DNA of 64,000 nt. It comes from Emcibacter sp048269205 (GTDB lineage Bacteria; Pseudomonadota; Alphaproteobacteria; Sphingomonadales; Emcibacteraceae). The DNA lies in the NCBI RefSeq assembly GCF_048269205.1, contig NZ_JBLXJC010000002.1:372001-436000 (forward strand), given 5' to 3'. Under the pieces are notes generated by a model, which ran no database searches, had not been told where the DNA came from, and saw only the letters and a list, made by a program, of their open reading frames with translations. Below, one piece after another: positions 8,407-17,341 of the stretch (positions are counted from its first letter, which is position 1; each line of letters opens with the position of its first letter). Position numbers and translations under genes: made by a program.

Positions 8407-9774
8407 ATGAAATACTTCCAGCTAATGGCGAAACCCTTTACCCTTTTTGTCGAGAGGTTTTATCCGGACCCCTTTGTCTTTGCCGTTCTTCTGACCCTGG
8501 TAACATTCCTGATTACCTTCGGCCTGACCGATACCACCCCGATGGGAGCTGTTACAGCCTGGGGTGACGGACTGTCCTCCCTGCTTAACTTTATGGCCCA
8601 GATCAGTATTATGCTGATTGCCGCCCATGCCCTGGCCCACACGGACACCGTCCAGCGGGGCCTGCGTTTCCTCGGCAGGCTTCCGACGAGCCAGGCGGGG
8701 GCCTATCTCATGGTCGCTGTCTGTGCCGGTCTGGCCAGTCTGTTGTCCTGGTCCCTGGGCCTTGTTGCCGGTGCCCTTCTCGCCCAGCAGGTGGCGATTG
8801 AAGGACGTCGCAAGGGCCTGCGCCTTCATTTCCCCCTGCTTGTGGCTTCGGCCTACAGTGGTTTCGTCATCTGGCACATGGGATATTCCGCCTCTGCACC
8901 GCTGTTTGTCGCCACACCCGGAAATGCGCTGGAAGATAAAATCGGCGGCATGATCCCTGTCACCGACACCATTTTCGCGTCCTGGAATATCGCCATCGCC
9001 TTTGTCACCCTGTTTCTGGTGGCCGCAACCTGCAGCCTGATGCGCCCCAAGGAAGAAGACATCATCGAGGCCCCGGTCGACGCCATAGAGTCCCTTCAGG
9101 AAGATGAGAAAGAGGCCGAACGTTCCGCCGGCCACGCCCCCCCCCTGACCCCGGCCGGAAGACTGGATAACAGCCGACTGATGTCCATAGTCATGGGCCT
9201 GTTTTTGATGGCCTATCTGATCCACTGGTTTTCCAGCAAGGGGCTGAACCTTAATCTCAACATCGTCAACTGGTCCTTTCTTGCCCTGGGGCTGTTGCTG
9301 GCGCGCAATCCGCTTCACTATGTGCGGCTTGTGGGTGACGCCAGCCGTACCGTCGCGCCGGTCCTGCTGCAATATCCCTTTTATGCGGGCATCATGGGGC
9401 TGATGTTCAACAGCGGGCTAGTCAATATCATTTCCGACTGGTTCACCGGTATATCCACACCGCAGACCCTGCCCTTCTGGGCGTTTATTTCCGGGGGCAT
9501 CGTCAATTTCTTTGTCCCCAGCGGCGGCGGACAATGGGCGATCCAGGGACCAGTCTTCATCAGTGCAGCACAAAACCTTGGCGTTGATCTCCCCCTTGTG
9601 GTGATGGGAGTGGCCTACGGTGACCAGTGGACAAACATGATCCAGCCATTCTGGACCCTTCCACTGCTGGCCATTGCCGGACTTCATTTGCGCCAGATCA
9701 TGGGCTATACCTTTGTTGTCTTCCTGGTCAGCTTTCTCACTTTCGGCGGGGGGCTGCTGATTGCATCAGGTTGA
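8407..9774 (+). CDS. atoE: short-chain fatty acid transporter, AtoE family
   Basis: This is a polytopic inner-membrane permease of the AtoE/TIGR00366 family, which takes up short-chain fatty acids such as butyrate and acetoacetate. The 455-residue protein has about ten hydrophobic segments, for example those at LLTLVTFLITFGL and LVVMGVAYGDQWTNMIQPFW. It carries the family motif FFVPSGGGQWAIQGP near the C-terminal half. A charged cytoplasmic loop lies between residues 215 and 255. The ATG at 8407 follows GGAGG at 8397-8401. A more upstream in-frame ATG at 8359 has no such site. Confidence 0.9.
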   Translation: MKYFQLMAKPFTLFVERFYPDPFVFAVLLTLVTFLITFGLTDTTPMGAVTAWGDGLSSLLNFMAQISIMLIAAHALAHTDTVQRGLRFLGRLPTSQAGAYLMVAVCAGLASLLSWSLGLVAGALLAQQVAIEGRRKGLRLHFPLLVASAYSGFVIWHMGYSASAPLFVATPGNALEDKIGGMIPVTDTIFASWNIAIAFVTLFLVAATCSLMRPKEEDIIEAPVDAIESLQEDEKEAERSAGHAPPLTPAGRLDNSRLMSIVMGLFLMAYLIHWFSSKGLNLNLNIVNWSFLALGLLLARNPLHYVRLVGDASRTVAPVLLQYPFYAGIMGLMFNSGLVNIISDWFTGISTPQTLPFWAFISGGIVNFFVPSGGGQWAIQGPVFISAAQNLGVDLPLVVMGVAYGDQWTNMIQPFWTLPLLAIAGLHLRQIMGYTFVVFLVSFLTFGGGLLIASG

Positions 9775-9832
9775 AAAGACTTGACGATATTTGCAATCCA
9801 CTCTTGACTTTGAAGCCTCAAGGCCTCAGATA

Positions 9833-9847
9833 CGTTATGTTATAACG
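9833..9847 (+). promoter_or_regulatory. putative Zur operator upstream of znuA-like gene
   Basis: The sequence CGTTATGTTATAACG has perfect 6-bp inverted arms (CGTTAT/ATAACG) and resembles the GTTATANTATAAC core of Zur boxes. It lies 15 bp before the ATG at 9862. A TTGACT hexamer at 9804-9809 upstream could be the -35 element. Zinc-dependent repression is inferred from the gene it precedes. Confidence 0.65.
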
Positions 9848-9861
9848 AATTTGGACAATAA

Positions 9862-10857
9862 ATGATCACCAGTTTCCACAGGGCACTTCTGCTACCTATG
9901 ATTTTCCTGGCTACCGCACTGCCGGCAGAGGCCAGAAAGCTCGATATTGTCGCCAGCATCAAACCCGTCCACTCCCTGGTTCAGTCCGTGGTGGGACACG
10001 ACAATGAGGTTACCCTTCTGCTGGACAGCTCCCTGGATCCCCATATTTTCCGCATGCGCCCCTCCCACATCCGCAAGGTGGTTAATACGGATGTCCTGTT
10101 TTATGTGGACAGGAAACTGGAGACATTTCTGGAAAGCATCGTCGACAATGACCAACATTCGGTAAAATCTGTCGCCCTGTCTGGCGCCGCAAACCTGAAG
10201 CTTCTGCCCTATCGCACCAGCAAAATCTGGTTTACCGAGGAAACCGGGGACCATGAGGGCCACGATCATGAGGAGATGGACCTGCATATCTGGCTTGACC
10301 CGGAAAATGCCATCCAGATGGTCAGGATGATCGAGGAAACCCTGTCCGGGCTCGACCCGGACAACCGGGTGACCTATATCCGCAACTCCAAACTGGTCAT
10401 CAAGCGTCTTTATGAACTGAAAGACCGGCTTCGCCAGGACCTGCGCCCCTTCAGGGAAAAACCCATCATGATTTATCATGATGCCTTCCAGTATTTCGAA
10501 AAAGCCTTTTCCCTCTATAGCGTCGGTGCCATCCAGTTGAAGGCGGACAGCCCGCCCAGCGCCAAACACCTGAAAGCCCTGAAAAGGATCGCCCGCGATA
10601 AGCATGTGACCTGCGTACTGGGCACCCCCGGCGCCCATCCGCGTATCGCCACAGTGGTGATGGGCGACACCTCAGCCAACTATGATGTAGTTGATCCCCT
10701 GGGGGTCTATCTGGAACCGGGACCGAGCCTTTACATGGAGCTGATAGAGGAAATCGCCCTCACCCTGCAGGATTGTCAGGCGGGCGGCGGTGATGTCTTC
10801 GACATCGACCCCGGCTTGAAAAAGGACGTGCCACCGCCCGGACTGGATTTCCAGTAA
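9862..10857 (+). CDS. znuA: zinc ABC transporter substrate-binding protein, ZnuA-like
   Basis: This periplasmic metal-binding protein belongs to the cluster A-I family that feeds Zn2+ to ZnuBC. It has a signal peptide (cleavage near PAEA/RK) and conserved metal ligands in the usual places: H37 in the VASIKPVHSLV segment, a His/Asp/Glu-rich loop (GDHEGHDHEEMDLH) followed by IWLDPENA, H214 in MIYHDAF, and a C-terminal DPLG motif. Length (331 residues) is normal. The His-rich loop is typical of zinc rather than manganese proteins. No permease or ATPase genes are beside it. A Zur-like operator precedes it. Confidence 0.88.
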   Translation: MITSFHRALLLPMIFLATALPAEARKLDIVASIKPVHSLVQSVVGHDNEVTLLLDSSLDPHIFRMRPSHIRKVVNTDVLFYVDRKLETFLESIVDNDQHSVKSVALSGAANLKLLPYRTSKIWFTEETGDHEGHDHEEMDLHIWLDPENAIQMVRMIEETLSGLDPDNRVTYIRNSKLVIKRLYELKDRLRQDLRPFREKPIMIYHDAFQYFEKAFSLYSVGAIQLKADSPPSAKHLKALKRIARDKHVTCVLGTPGAHPRIATVVMGDTSANYDVVDPLGVYLEPGPSLYMELIEEIALTLQDCQAGGGDVFDIDPGLKKDVPPPGLDFQ

Positions 10858-10869
10858 GGCCTATGCCGC

Positions 10870-11439
10870 CTAGTAGGGTGTCAGCAACCTGACCAGATAT
10901 CTGCTGCTTTCAGAATTGGCATCATCAATGGTCTTGAGCTGATAACGGGTGAACAGCTGTCCGTAATCCGGCAGATTGATTTTGGCCGTCAGGGGCGAGA
11001 AGGACAGGGTATTCTCATAGAAAGCGACTTCCTTGGCCGCCAGATTGAAATAATCGAGGCGAACTTCCAGCTTTCGCATGCTGTAACCGGCATCTTCAAA
11101 ATAAACCCGTTCCGGTGTTTCCACAACAAGTATGGCGTCGCTGAGCTCCACAGGGTTACCCGCCATAAAATCGGGGTTCAGAAGATCCTGCCAGTTGATC
11201 ACCACTTCCCCGCCGCCATAGTTCCTCAGAGAAGGGAGCGCCCGCTGCGACAGGAATTCCCGGCTTTTTTCCTTTGGATAATCCGGCCGAATCAAAACGC
11301 GCAGGACAGGGCGGGAAGATGTCGCCCGCGCCTCACCGGCCTTTACTGTCTCCTCAGGCACATTCTGGGCCATGAGCCCCTGCGCCGGCAGCAAAAATGA
11401 AAGAGAAGAAGCGAAAACCAGTGGAAGGGATTTATGCAT
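10870..11439 (-). CDS. hypothetical secreted protein
   Basis: This 189-residue protein starts at MHKSLPLVFASSLSFLLPA, a Sec signal peptide ending around GLMAQ. The frame is open 13 codons upstream, but that extension would disrupt the signal. The mature part contains a segment of alternating strands (VLRVLIRPDYP, VELSDAILVVETPERVYF, LEVRLDYFNLA). I do not recognise the family. It converges with znuA with a 12-bp gap. A periplasmic location is the only safe inference. Confidence 0.65.
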   Translation of the reverse strand: MHKSLPLVFASSLSFLLPAQGLMAQNVPEETVKAGEARATSSRPVLRVLIRPDYPKEKSREFLSQRALPSLRNYGGGEVVINWQDLLNPDFMAGNPVELSDAILVVETPERVYFEDAGYSMRKLEVRLDYFNLAAKEVAFYENTLSFSPLTAKINLPDYGQLFTRYQLKTIDDANSESSRYLVRLLTPY

Positions 11440-11521
11440 GACGCCCCCGTTGTCCAGAAAAAACAAAACTGCGCTCAAAAACAGTTTATGCCCAAATCAT
11501 CACTGCGGTCAAACGGCCATT

Positions 11522-12004
11522 TCAGTTCTCTGTCTTGTCCACAAATCTCAGGGGTAGACGGGTGGTATGCTTTTTCTGTTTAAGCACAAAAGAAGTACTG
11601 ACCGAACGCACCACCGGCAAACGCATCAGAAACTGGGACTGGAACTCTTCATACTCTTTGATTGACCGGCTGATCACCTTGAGCAGGAAATCATAGTCGC
11701 CGCTCATGGAATAATATTCCAGCACCTCGGCCCGCTCCCCGATCATCCGGTCGAACTGGTCCGCCTGGTCAAGCTGGTGTTTTTCAAGCATCACCTGACA
11801 ATAGGCGACAATGGGCAGGCCGATCTTTTCCGGATCAAGCAGGGCCACATAGCGGTCGACAATCCCCTCGTCCTCCAGCCTTTTGACCCGCCGCCAGCAG
11901 GGTGATGGCGACAACCCCACACGCTGGGCCAGGTCGTTATTACTGAGACGCCCGTCCTCCTGCAGCTCCCGCAGGATGTTAAAATCAATATTATCCAATT
12001 TCAT
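11522..12004 (-). CDS. Lrp/AsnC-family transcriptional regulator
   Basis: This feast/famine regulator has 160 residues. An N-terminal winged helix-turn-helix spans residues 3-62 (LDNIDFNILRELQEDGRLSN and the recognition segment GLSPSPCWRRVKRLEDEG). A RAM ligand-binding/oligomerisation domain (residues 68-150) includes the GDYDFLLKV strand. It is divergent from the indolepyruvate oxidoreductase gene, with a 139-bp intergenic space containing an inverted repeat (12042-12073). Local control of that catabolic operon by an amino acid or 2-oxo acid is the natural inference. Confidence 0.9.
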   Translation of the reverse strand: MKLDNIDFNILRELQEDGRLSNNDLAQRVGLSPSPCWRRVKRLEDEGIVDRYVALLDPEKIGLPIVAYCQVMLEKHQLDQADQFDRMIGERAEVLEYYSMSGDYDFLLKVISRSIKEYEEFQSQFLMRLPVVRSVSTSFVLKQKKHTTRLPLRFVDKTEN

Positions 12005-12041
12005 GGAATATAATGCCCTTTTATATAGTATTTTTAGATTT

Positions 12042-12073
12042 ATTTGCCTTTTTTATAGAATTTTTTGGCAAAT
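12042..12073. promoter_or_regulatory. inverted repeat, putative Lrp-type operator
   Basis: Perfect 7-bp arms ATTTGCC (12042-12048) and GGCAAAT (12067-12073), with centres 25 bp apart, lie in an AT-rich stretch between the divergent Lrp gene and the oxidoreductase gene. The arrangement suits binding by the adjacent Lrp-type regulator. Confidence 0.5.
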
Positions 12074-12143
12074 ATCGCAAGGACATTCCCTGTCATTTGG
12101 CCGTATCATGCTTAGAACAAAAAACAGGGGCCAATTAAAAAAA

Positions 12144-15100
12144 ATGACCATTGAACCGGGCAGCTTCGATGCAAGCTACCAGCTTGACGACCGCTATGAG
12201 AAAAATGACGGACAGATTTTCCTGACCGGCACACAGGCGCTGGTGCGTCTGCCGATGATGCAGGCTGCACTTGACCACGCCAACGGCTTCAAAACCGCGG
12301 GCTTCATCTCCGGCTATCGCGGCTCCCCGCTCGGCGGCTATGACATGGCACTGTGGAAAGCCCGCAAATATCTCGATCAGGCCAATGTGAAATTCCAGCC
12401 CGGCATCAACGAGGAACTGGCCGCAACCGCCGTCCTCGGCTCCCAGCAGGTAGAACGCAACCCGAAAGCCGACTATGACGGCGTTTTCGGCATCTGGTAC
12501 GGCAAAGGCCCCGGCGTAGACCGGGCCGGCGATGCGCTCAAGCACGGCAATGCCTTTGGCGCCTCCCCCCGGGGCGGTGTTCTTGTGATTGCGGGCGATG
12601 ATCATAACGCGGTCTCCAGCAGCATGAACCACCAGAGCGAACAGGTGATGGAAAGCTGGATGATGCCGGTCCTGGCCCCTGCCGGACTGCAGGACTATTT
12701 CGATTTCGGCCTTTACGGTTTCGCCCTCAGTCGCTTCAGCGGCTGCTGGTCCGGTTTCATCGCCACCAGCGAGGTGGTGGAAAGCGCCGGCACCGTTAAT
12801 CTGGACCTGATCAACCGCTCCTTCATTATCCCCGAGCACGAGGGCTATGATCCGGCAAAGCTTCATTACCGCTGGCCCGACCCGTTCCGGGAAATCGAAC
12901 ATCGCCTGATGGACCACAAGCTGAAGGCGGTTGACAATTTCGCCCGCCACAACAGCCTGGATAAAATGATCTGGGATTGCCCGAAACCCCGGCTCGGCAT
13001 CGTCACCAGTGGCAAGGCCAGCCTCGATCTTGCGGAAGCCCTGCGCATGGCTGGCATTGACAAGGCCAAAGCCGAAAAGAACGGTATCGCCCTGCTCAAG
13101 ATCGGCATGACCTGGCCGCTGCAACAGGACCGGATCAAGGATTTTGCCCGTCGCTGTGACAAGCTTCTGGTGATCGAGGAAAAACGCAGCTTCGTGGAGC
13201 TGCAGATCCGCGACATTCTGTTCAACATGCGCACCGACGAACGCCCCCTGGTGATCGGCAAACAGGATGAAAAGGGAGCCCCACTCCTGAAATCCACCGG
13301 CGAGTTCTGTCCGGAAGAAGTGCTTGAGGCCCTGCTGCCGTCTTTGAAACAGCTTGGTCTGGAAGACGACATCGAAACCAGACTCGAGCTATATAAAAAG
13401 AAAAAATCCCTGATCGGCGCCTTTGATCAGAAGGACATGCGCACCCCGTACTTTTGTTCCGGCTGCCCCCATAACCGGTCGACCAAAGTGCCGGAAGGTA
13501 GCCGGGCCCTGGCCGGGATCGGCTGTCACTTTATGGCCACCAAAATGGAACGTGATACCGAATGCCTGACCCAGATGGGCGGCGAAGGTGTCAACTGGCT
13601 GGGCCAGGCGCCCTTCACCCATGAAGGGCATATTTTCCAGAACCTGGGCGACGGCACATACTATCATTCCGGCCTTCTGGCGATCCGTCAGGCAGTCGCT
13701 GCCGGCGTCAATATCACCTACAAAATCCTGTATAACGACGCCATTGCCATGACTGGCGGCCAGCCGCTGGAAGGCACCCTGACCGTCGACCAGATCAGCC
13801 GACAGCTCCATGATGAAGGGGTGAAAGTGATCCGGGTACTCAGTGACGAACCGGAAAAATACGCCGGATGGGCCAAGTTCGCGTCCGACGTTCAGGTGCT
13901 GCACCGGGACGACCTGGAAGAAGTGCAGAAGGAACTGCGCGAGATCAAGGGTGTCACCGCCATCATCTATGATCAGACCTGTGCGGCGGAAAAACGCCGT
14001 CGTCGCAAAAAGAAAGAATTTCCCGATCCGCCAAAACGGGCCTTCATTAATGAACTGGTTTGTGAAAGCTGTGGCGACTGCTCTGTAAAAAGCAATTGTG
14101 TGTCCATCGTGCCGGTGGAAACCGAGCTCGGCCGCAAACGTTCCATCGACCAGTCCAGCTGCAACAAGGATTATAGCTGCATTGAAGGTTTCTGTCCTTC
14201 CTTCGTCACCGTGCACGGCGGCGAAGTGAAAAAAGGCAACCGGCAGGATCCTGTGGCCCTGGCAAGTGAGCTGTCCAACCCCAGCCTGCCCGAAATCCGC
14301 GACAGCTATGACATTCTGATCACCGGCATCGGTGGCACCGGCGTGGTCACCATCGGCCAGATCATCACCATGGCTGCCCACCTGGAAGGTAAATCTGCCT
14401 CTGTCCTGGACTTCACCGGTTTCGCCCAGAAAGGCGGCTCTGTTTACAGCTATGTACGGCTTGCCAACAAGGCGGAAAATATGGACGCCGTGCGCATCGC
14501 CACCGGCCACACCGACCTGCTGCTGGGCTGTGACATGGTGGTGGCCGGAAGCCCGGAAAGCCTGCGCACCCTGGACAAGGACCGCAGCCATGTGATCCTT
14601 AACGCCCACAAGACACAGACCGCCCAGTTTACGCTCAACCGGGATGCGGATATTCATGACGACCTGATCCGGCGCAACCTCACAGCAATGGTCGGTGATA
14701 AGCTGGATATGATCGAGGCCACGGCGCTCGCCACCGCCCTGATGGGCGACAGCATCGCCACCAATATGTTCCTGATGGGCTATGCCTGGCAGAAGGGCCG
14801 CCTGCCGCTCAGCCTCGACGCCCTTTACCGCGCCATCGAGCTCAACGGCGTGGCCGTGGAAAGCAATAAACAGAGTTTTGTCTGGGGTCGTCTGGCCGCC
14901 GAAACACCTCACGAAGTCCGGGTCTCCCTACCCGGATCGGCGGCCGGACGCTACCTTCCCGAAACCCTGGAAGAAAAAACCGCCTATCGGGCCAAAGAAC
15001 TAACGGCCTATCAGAACAAGGCCCTGGCCGATAAATATCTGGCCCTGGTCGAGCGTACCAGAAAAGCCGAACAGGCCATCCAGGCCGGCAGCAATGCCCT

Positions 15101-15620
15101 GACGGAAGCTGTAATGCGCAACTATTACAAGCTGCTCGCCATCAAGGATGAATATGAAGTGGCGCGCCTTTACACAGACGGTCGTTTCCGGGAGAAGCTC
15201 TCCGCCCAGTTCGACGGGGAATTTACCCTCAAATTCCATATGGCGCCGCCCCTGCTGGCAAAAAAGGATGCGGAAGGTCATCTGAAAAAAATGTCCTTCG
15301 GGCCCTGGATGTTGCCGGCGCTGAAGCTTGTGGCGAAAATGAAAGGCCTGCGCGGCACCGCTTTCGACATTTTCGGCCGCACCGAAGAGCGTCGGATGGA
15401 ACGCCGCCTGATCGGGGAGTATGAATCCCTGATCGATGAACTGCTTGACCATCTGGACAAGGACAATCTGGAGCAGGCCGTGGCCCTCGCGTCGTACCCC
15501 GAAGACATTCGCGGGTTCGGCCATGTTAAGGAAAAATCCGTCCATGAGGTTGAAGCCCGGGTTCAGAAACAGCTTGACGATTATCGGCATAACGTGATTT
15601 CACATATAGCCGCAGAATAA
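12144..15620 (+). CDS. fused indolepyruvate ferredoxin oxidoreductase
   Basis: This large one-chain enzyme (1158 residues) oxidatively decarboxylates aryl or branched 2-oxo acids to acyl-CoA, reducing ferredoxin. The N-terminal alpha part holds the pyrimidine-binding and TPP-binding modules (SGYRGSPLGGYD, and FCSGCPHN near residue 437). A cysteine-rich 4Fe-4S section (CESCGDC...C...CNKDYSC) begins near 639. The gamma domain starts at DILITGIGGTGVVTIGQI near 722. A DUF6537-type tail forms the C-terminus. The ATG at 12144 is chosen because the frame upstream overlaps the divergent regulator. hisC follows after 24 bp, suggesting an operon. Acting on phenylpyruvate or indolepyruvate is inferred from context. 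Confidence 0.92.
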   Translation: MTIEPGSFDASYQLDDRYEKNDGQIFLTGTQALVRLPMMQAALDHANGFKTAGFISGYRGSPLGGYDMALWKARKYLDQANVKFQPGINEELAATAVLGSQQVERNPKADYDGVFGIWYGKGPGVDRAGDALKHGNAFGASPRGGVLVIAGDDHNAVSSSMNHQSEQVMESWMMPVLAPAGLQDYFDFGLYGFALSRFSGCWSGFIATSEVVESAGTVNLDLINRSFIIPEHEGYDPAKLHYRWPDPFREIEHRLMDHKLKAVDNFARHNSLDKMIWDCPKPRLGIVTSGKASLDLAEALRMAGIDKAKAEKNGIALLKIGMTWPLQQDRIKDFARRCDKLLVIEEKRSFVELQIRDILFNMRTDERPLVIGKQDEKGAPLLKSTGEFCPEEVLEALLPSLKQLGLEDDIETRLELYKKKKSLIGAFDQKDMRTPYFCSGCPHNRSTKVPEGSRALAGIGCHFMATKMERDTECLTQMGGEGVNWLGQAPFTHEGHIFQNLGDGTYYHSGLLAIRQAVAAGVNITYKILYNDAIAMTGGQPLEGTLTVDQISRQLHDEGVKVIRVLSDEPEKYAGWAKFASDVQVLHRDDLEEVQKELREIKGVTAIIYDQTCAAEKRRRRKKKEFPDPPKRAFINELVCESCGDCSVKSNCVSIVPVETELGRKRSIDQSSCNKDYSCIEGFCPSFVTVHGGEVKKGNRQDPVALASELSNPSLPEIRDSYDILITGIGGTGVVTIGQIITMAAHLEGKSASVLDFTGFAQKGGSVYSYVRLANKAENMDAVRIATGHTDLLLGCDMVVAGSPESLRTLDKDRSHVILNAHKTQTAQFTLNRDADIHDDLIRRNLTAMVGDKLDMIEATALATALMGDSIATNMFLMGYAWQKGRLPLSLDALYRAIELNGVAVESNKQSFVWGRLAAETPHEVRVSLPGSAAGRYLPETLEEKTAYRAKELTAYQNKALADKYLALVERTRKAEQAIQAGSNALTEAVMRNYYKLLAIKDEYEVARLYTDGRFREKLSAQFDGEFTLKFHMAPPLLAKKDAEGHLKKMSFGPWMLPALKLVAKMKGLRGTAFDIFGRTEERRMERRLIGEYESLIDELLDHLDKDNLEQAVALASYPEDIRGFGHVKEKSVHEVEARVQKQLDDYRHNVISHIAAE

Positions 15621-15644
15621 ATATAAAAGAGTACAGGACCAGAC

Positions 15645-16733
15645 ATGACCGTATCCCCCCGCAAGGGCATCCTCGACATCACCCCCTACAAACCCGGCGA
15701 GTCCAAAATTGCCGGCGTCGACCGCATCATCAAGCTGGCCTCCAACGAAAGTCCGCTCGGCGCAAGTCCGAAAGTTTATGCGGCCCTTGAGCAGGCGATG
15801 GAAAAAGACCTGGCCCTTTATCCGGATCCGGCCTGTACGGAACTGAAACAGGCCATCGGTGAGGTGCACGGCATCGATCCGGCTCAGATCCTTTGCACCA
15901 ACGGCTCCGAAGAAATGCTGACCCTGCTGGTGCGGGCCTATGTGGGTGATGATGACGAGGTGATCCTGTCCAAATACGGCTTCCTGGTGCCGCCGCTGAT
16001 GACCATGGCCGCCGGCGGCAAGCCGGTTCTGGTCGCGGAAAAGGACTATGTGGCCGATATCGACGCCATGATCGCCGCCCAGACGGCGCGCACCAAAATG
16101 GTGGTGCTGGCCAACCCCAACAATCCCACCGGCACTTACCTCCCATACAGCGAGATCAAGCGCCTGCGTGACGGCCTGCGCGACGATGTCCTGCTGGTGC
16201 TGGATGCCGCCTATGCGGAATATCCTGAAACGGACGATTATAACGCGGGCATGGAGCTGGTGAATAACAGCAGGGACAATGTGGTCGTGACCCGCACCTT
16301 CTCCAAAATCTACGGCCTTGCGGCGCTCCGTGTGGGCTGGGCATATGTGCCGCCTGCCGTGATGGGCATCCTTAACCGTATCCGTGGCACCTTCAATGTG
16401 AACAGCTTAAGCCAGGTTGCCGCCGCGGCCGCGGTGATGGACCAGGATCATGTGGACAAGGCCCGAACCCATAATAACCGCTGGCTGCCGCTAATGACGG
16501 AACGGCTCGAAGCCATGGGCATCGGGGTGACCCCGAGCCTCGGCAACTTCGTGCTTGTCCATTTCGCCTCGGATGAACAGGCCGGTGCTGGCAATGAATT
16601 CCTGCGGTCAAAAGGCATTATCGTGCGCCCGGTCGGCAACTACGGCCTGACCTCATCACTGCGCATTTCCATCGGCCGGGACGAGGAAAATGAATCCTGC
16701 CTTGAGGCGCTTCTGGACTTTATGCAGAGCTAA
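15645..16733 (+). CDS. hisC: HisC-family pyridoxal-phosphate aminotransferase
   Basis: This is a fold-type I aminotransferase of 362 residues. The PLP lysine is K221 in TRTFSKIYGLAALRVGW; the ANPNNPTGT motif (156-164) and the DAAYAEY segment (187-193) bind the cofactor. By sequence it belongs to the histidinol-phosphate aminotransferase branch, whose members often also transaminate tyrosine and phenylalanine. It follows the indolepyruvate oxidoreductase and lies near 4-hydroxyphenylpyruvate dioxygenase, so an aromatic aminotransferase role in amino-acid catabolism is plausible. A dedicated histidine-biosynthesis role cannot be excluded. It converges with the next regulator gene. Confidence 0.85.
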   Translation: MTVSPRKGILDITPYKPGESKIAGVDRIIKLASNESPLGASPKVYAALEQAMEKDLALYPDPACTELKQAIGEVHGIDPAQILCTNGSEEMLTLLVRAYVGDDDEVILSKYGFLVPPLMTMAAGGKPVLVAEKDYVADIDAMIAAQTARTKMVVLANPNNPTGTYLPYSEIKRLRDGLRDDVLLVLDAAYAEYPETDDYNAGMELVNNSRDNVVVTRTFSKIYGLAALRVGWAYVPPAVMGILNRIRGTFNVNSLSQVAAAAAVMDQDHVDKARTHNNRWLPLMTERLEAMGIGVTPSLGNFVLVHFASDEQAGAGNEFLRSKGIIVRPVGNYGLTSSLRISIGRDEENESCLEALLDFMQS

Positions 16734-16736
16734 TCC

Positions 16737-17204
16737 CTACTCCAAACTCAGCGCCGTGGAATATTTCACCTGCCGCATGGCGAAGCTGGAGGTGGAGGAG
16801 GCCACGGCCGGATGGCTGAGCAGCGTGCCGCTGAGGAACTTCTCGAACCGTTCCACATCCCGAACCCTGACCACCATGGCATAGTCATAGGCGCCGACCA
16901 CGGCGAAACATTCCAGCACCTCCGGCCGGCCGGCGATGAATTTCTCGAACTCCTGCCCGGTGCCGGTGCCCTGGTGGGTCAACCTGACACTGACCAGCGC
17001 GCTGACCTGCATGCCCACCTGTTTGGCATCCAATAGCGCCACCCGCCCCCGGATCACCCCCGCCTCCTCCAGGCTCTTGATCCGGCGCCAGACAGAGGTC
17101 GGCGACAGCCCCGCCTTGTCGGCAATTTCCTGGTGCGTCAGGGTCGCATCCTGCTGGATCAGGGTGAGGATTTTCCGGTCTACCTCATCAAGTGCAATCG
17201 TCAT
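16737..17204 (-). CDS. Lrp/AsnC-family transcriptional regulator
   Basis: This 155-residue feast/famine regulator starts at MTIALDEVDRKIL, where GAGCGG lies 8 nt upstream; an ATG at 17219 is an alternative. A helix-turn-helix lies at residues 4-60 (HQEIADKAGLSPTSVWRRIK), followed by the RAM domain with the GAYDYAMVVRV strand. It is divergent from 4-hydroxyphenylpyruvate dioxygenase and the shared intergenic region carries an inverted repeat. This makes it a candidate activator or repressor of tyrosine catabolism. It is a different paralogue from the one at 11522-12004. Confidence 0.9.
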   Translation of the reverse strand: MTIALDEVDRKILTLIQQDATLTHQEIADKAGLSPTSVWRRIKSLEEAGVIRGRVALLDAKQVGMQVSALVSVRLTHQGTGTGQEFEKFIAGRPEVLECFAVVGAYDYAMVVRVRDVERFEKFLSGTLLSHPAVASSTSSFAMRQVKYSTALSLE

Positions 17205-17222
17205 TTCAAAACCGCTCATTAA

Positions 17223-17296
17223 GTGAAATTGTATTCCTATTTTAACCGGTTTTTCCCAATATGAAAAACAATATTTCACCATATCCGGGGTATAAT
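17223..17296 (+). promoter_or_regulatory. hpd promoter with putative Lrp operator
   Basis: GTGAAAT (17223-17229) and ATTTCAC (17273-17279) are perfect inverted arms, centres 50 bp apart. A consensus TATAAT lies at 17291-17296. The expected -35 position (about 17268-17273) has no good match and abuts the right arm, as in promoters needing an activator. Confidence 0.55.
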
Positions 17297-17341
17297 TCTT
17301 CCATACTATAAAAATCAGGTTTTATGCTTCAGGAGACCGCT

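Noticed and set aside
11883..12143. Upstream extension of the oxidoreductase frame
   Set aside because: It overlaps the divergent Lrp gene and lacks homology-like features; the ATG at 12144 matches the family start.
13389..14912. 507-residue minus-strand open frame over the indolepyruvate oxidoreductase
   Set aside because: Antisense shadow; the plus-strand frame carries all the enzyme motifs.
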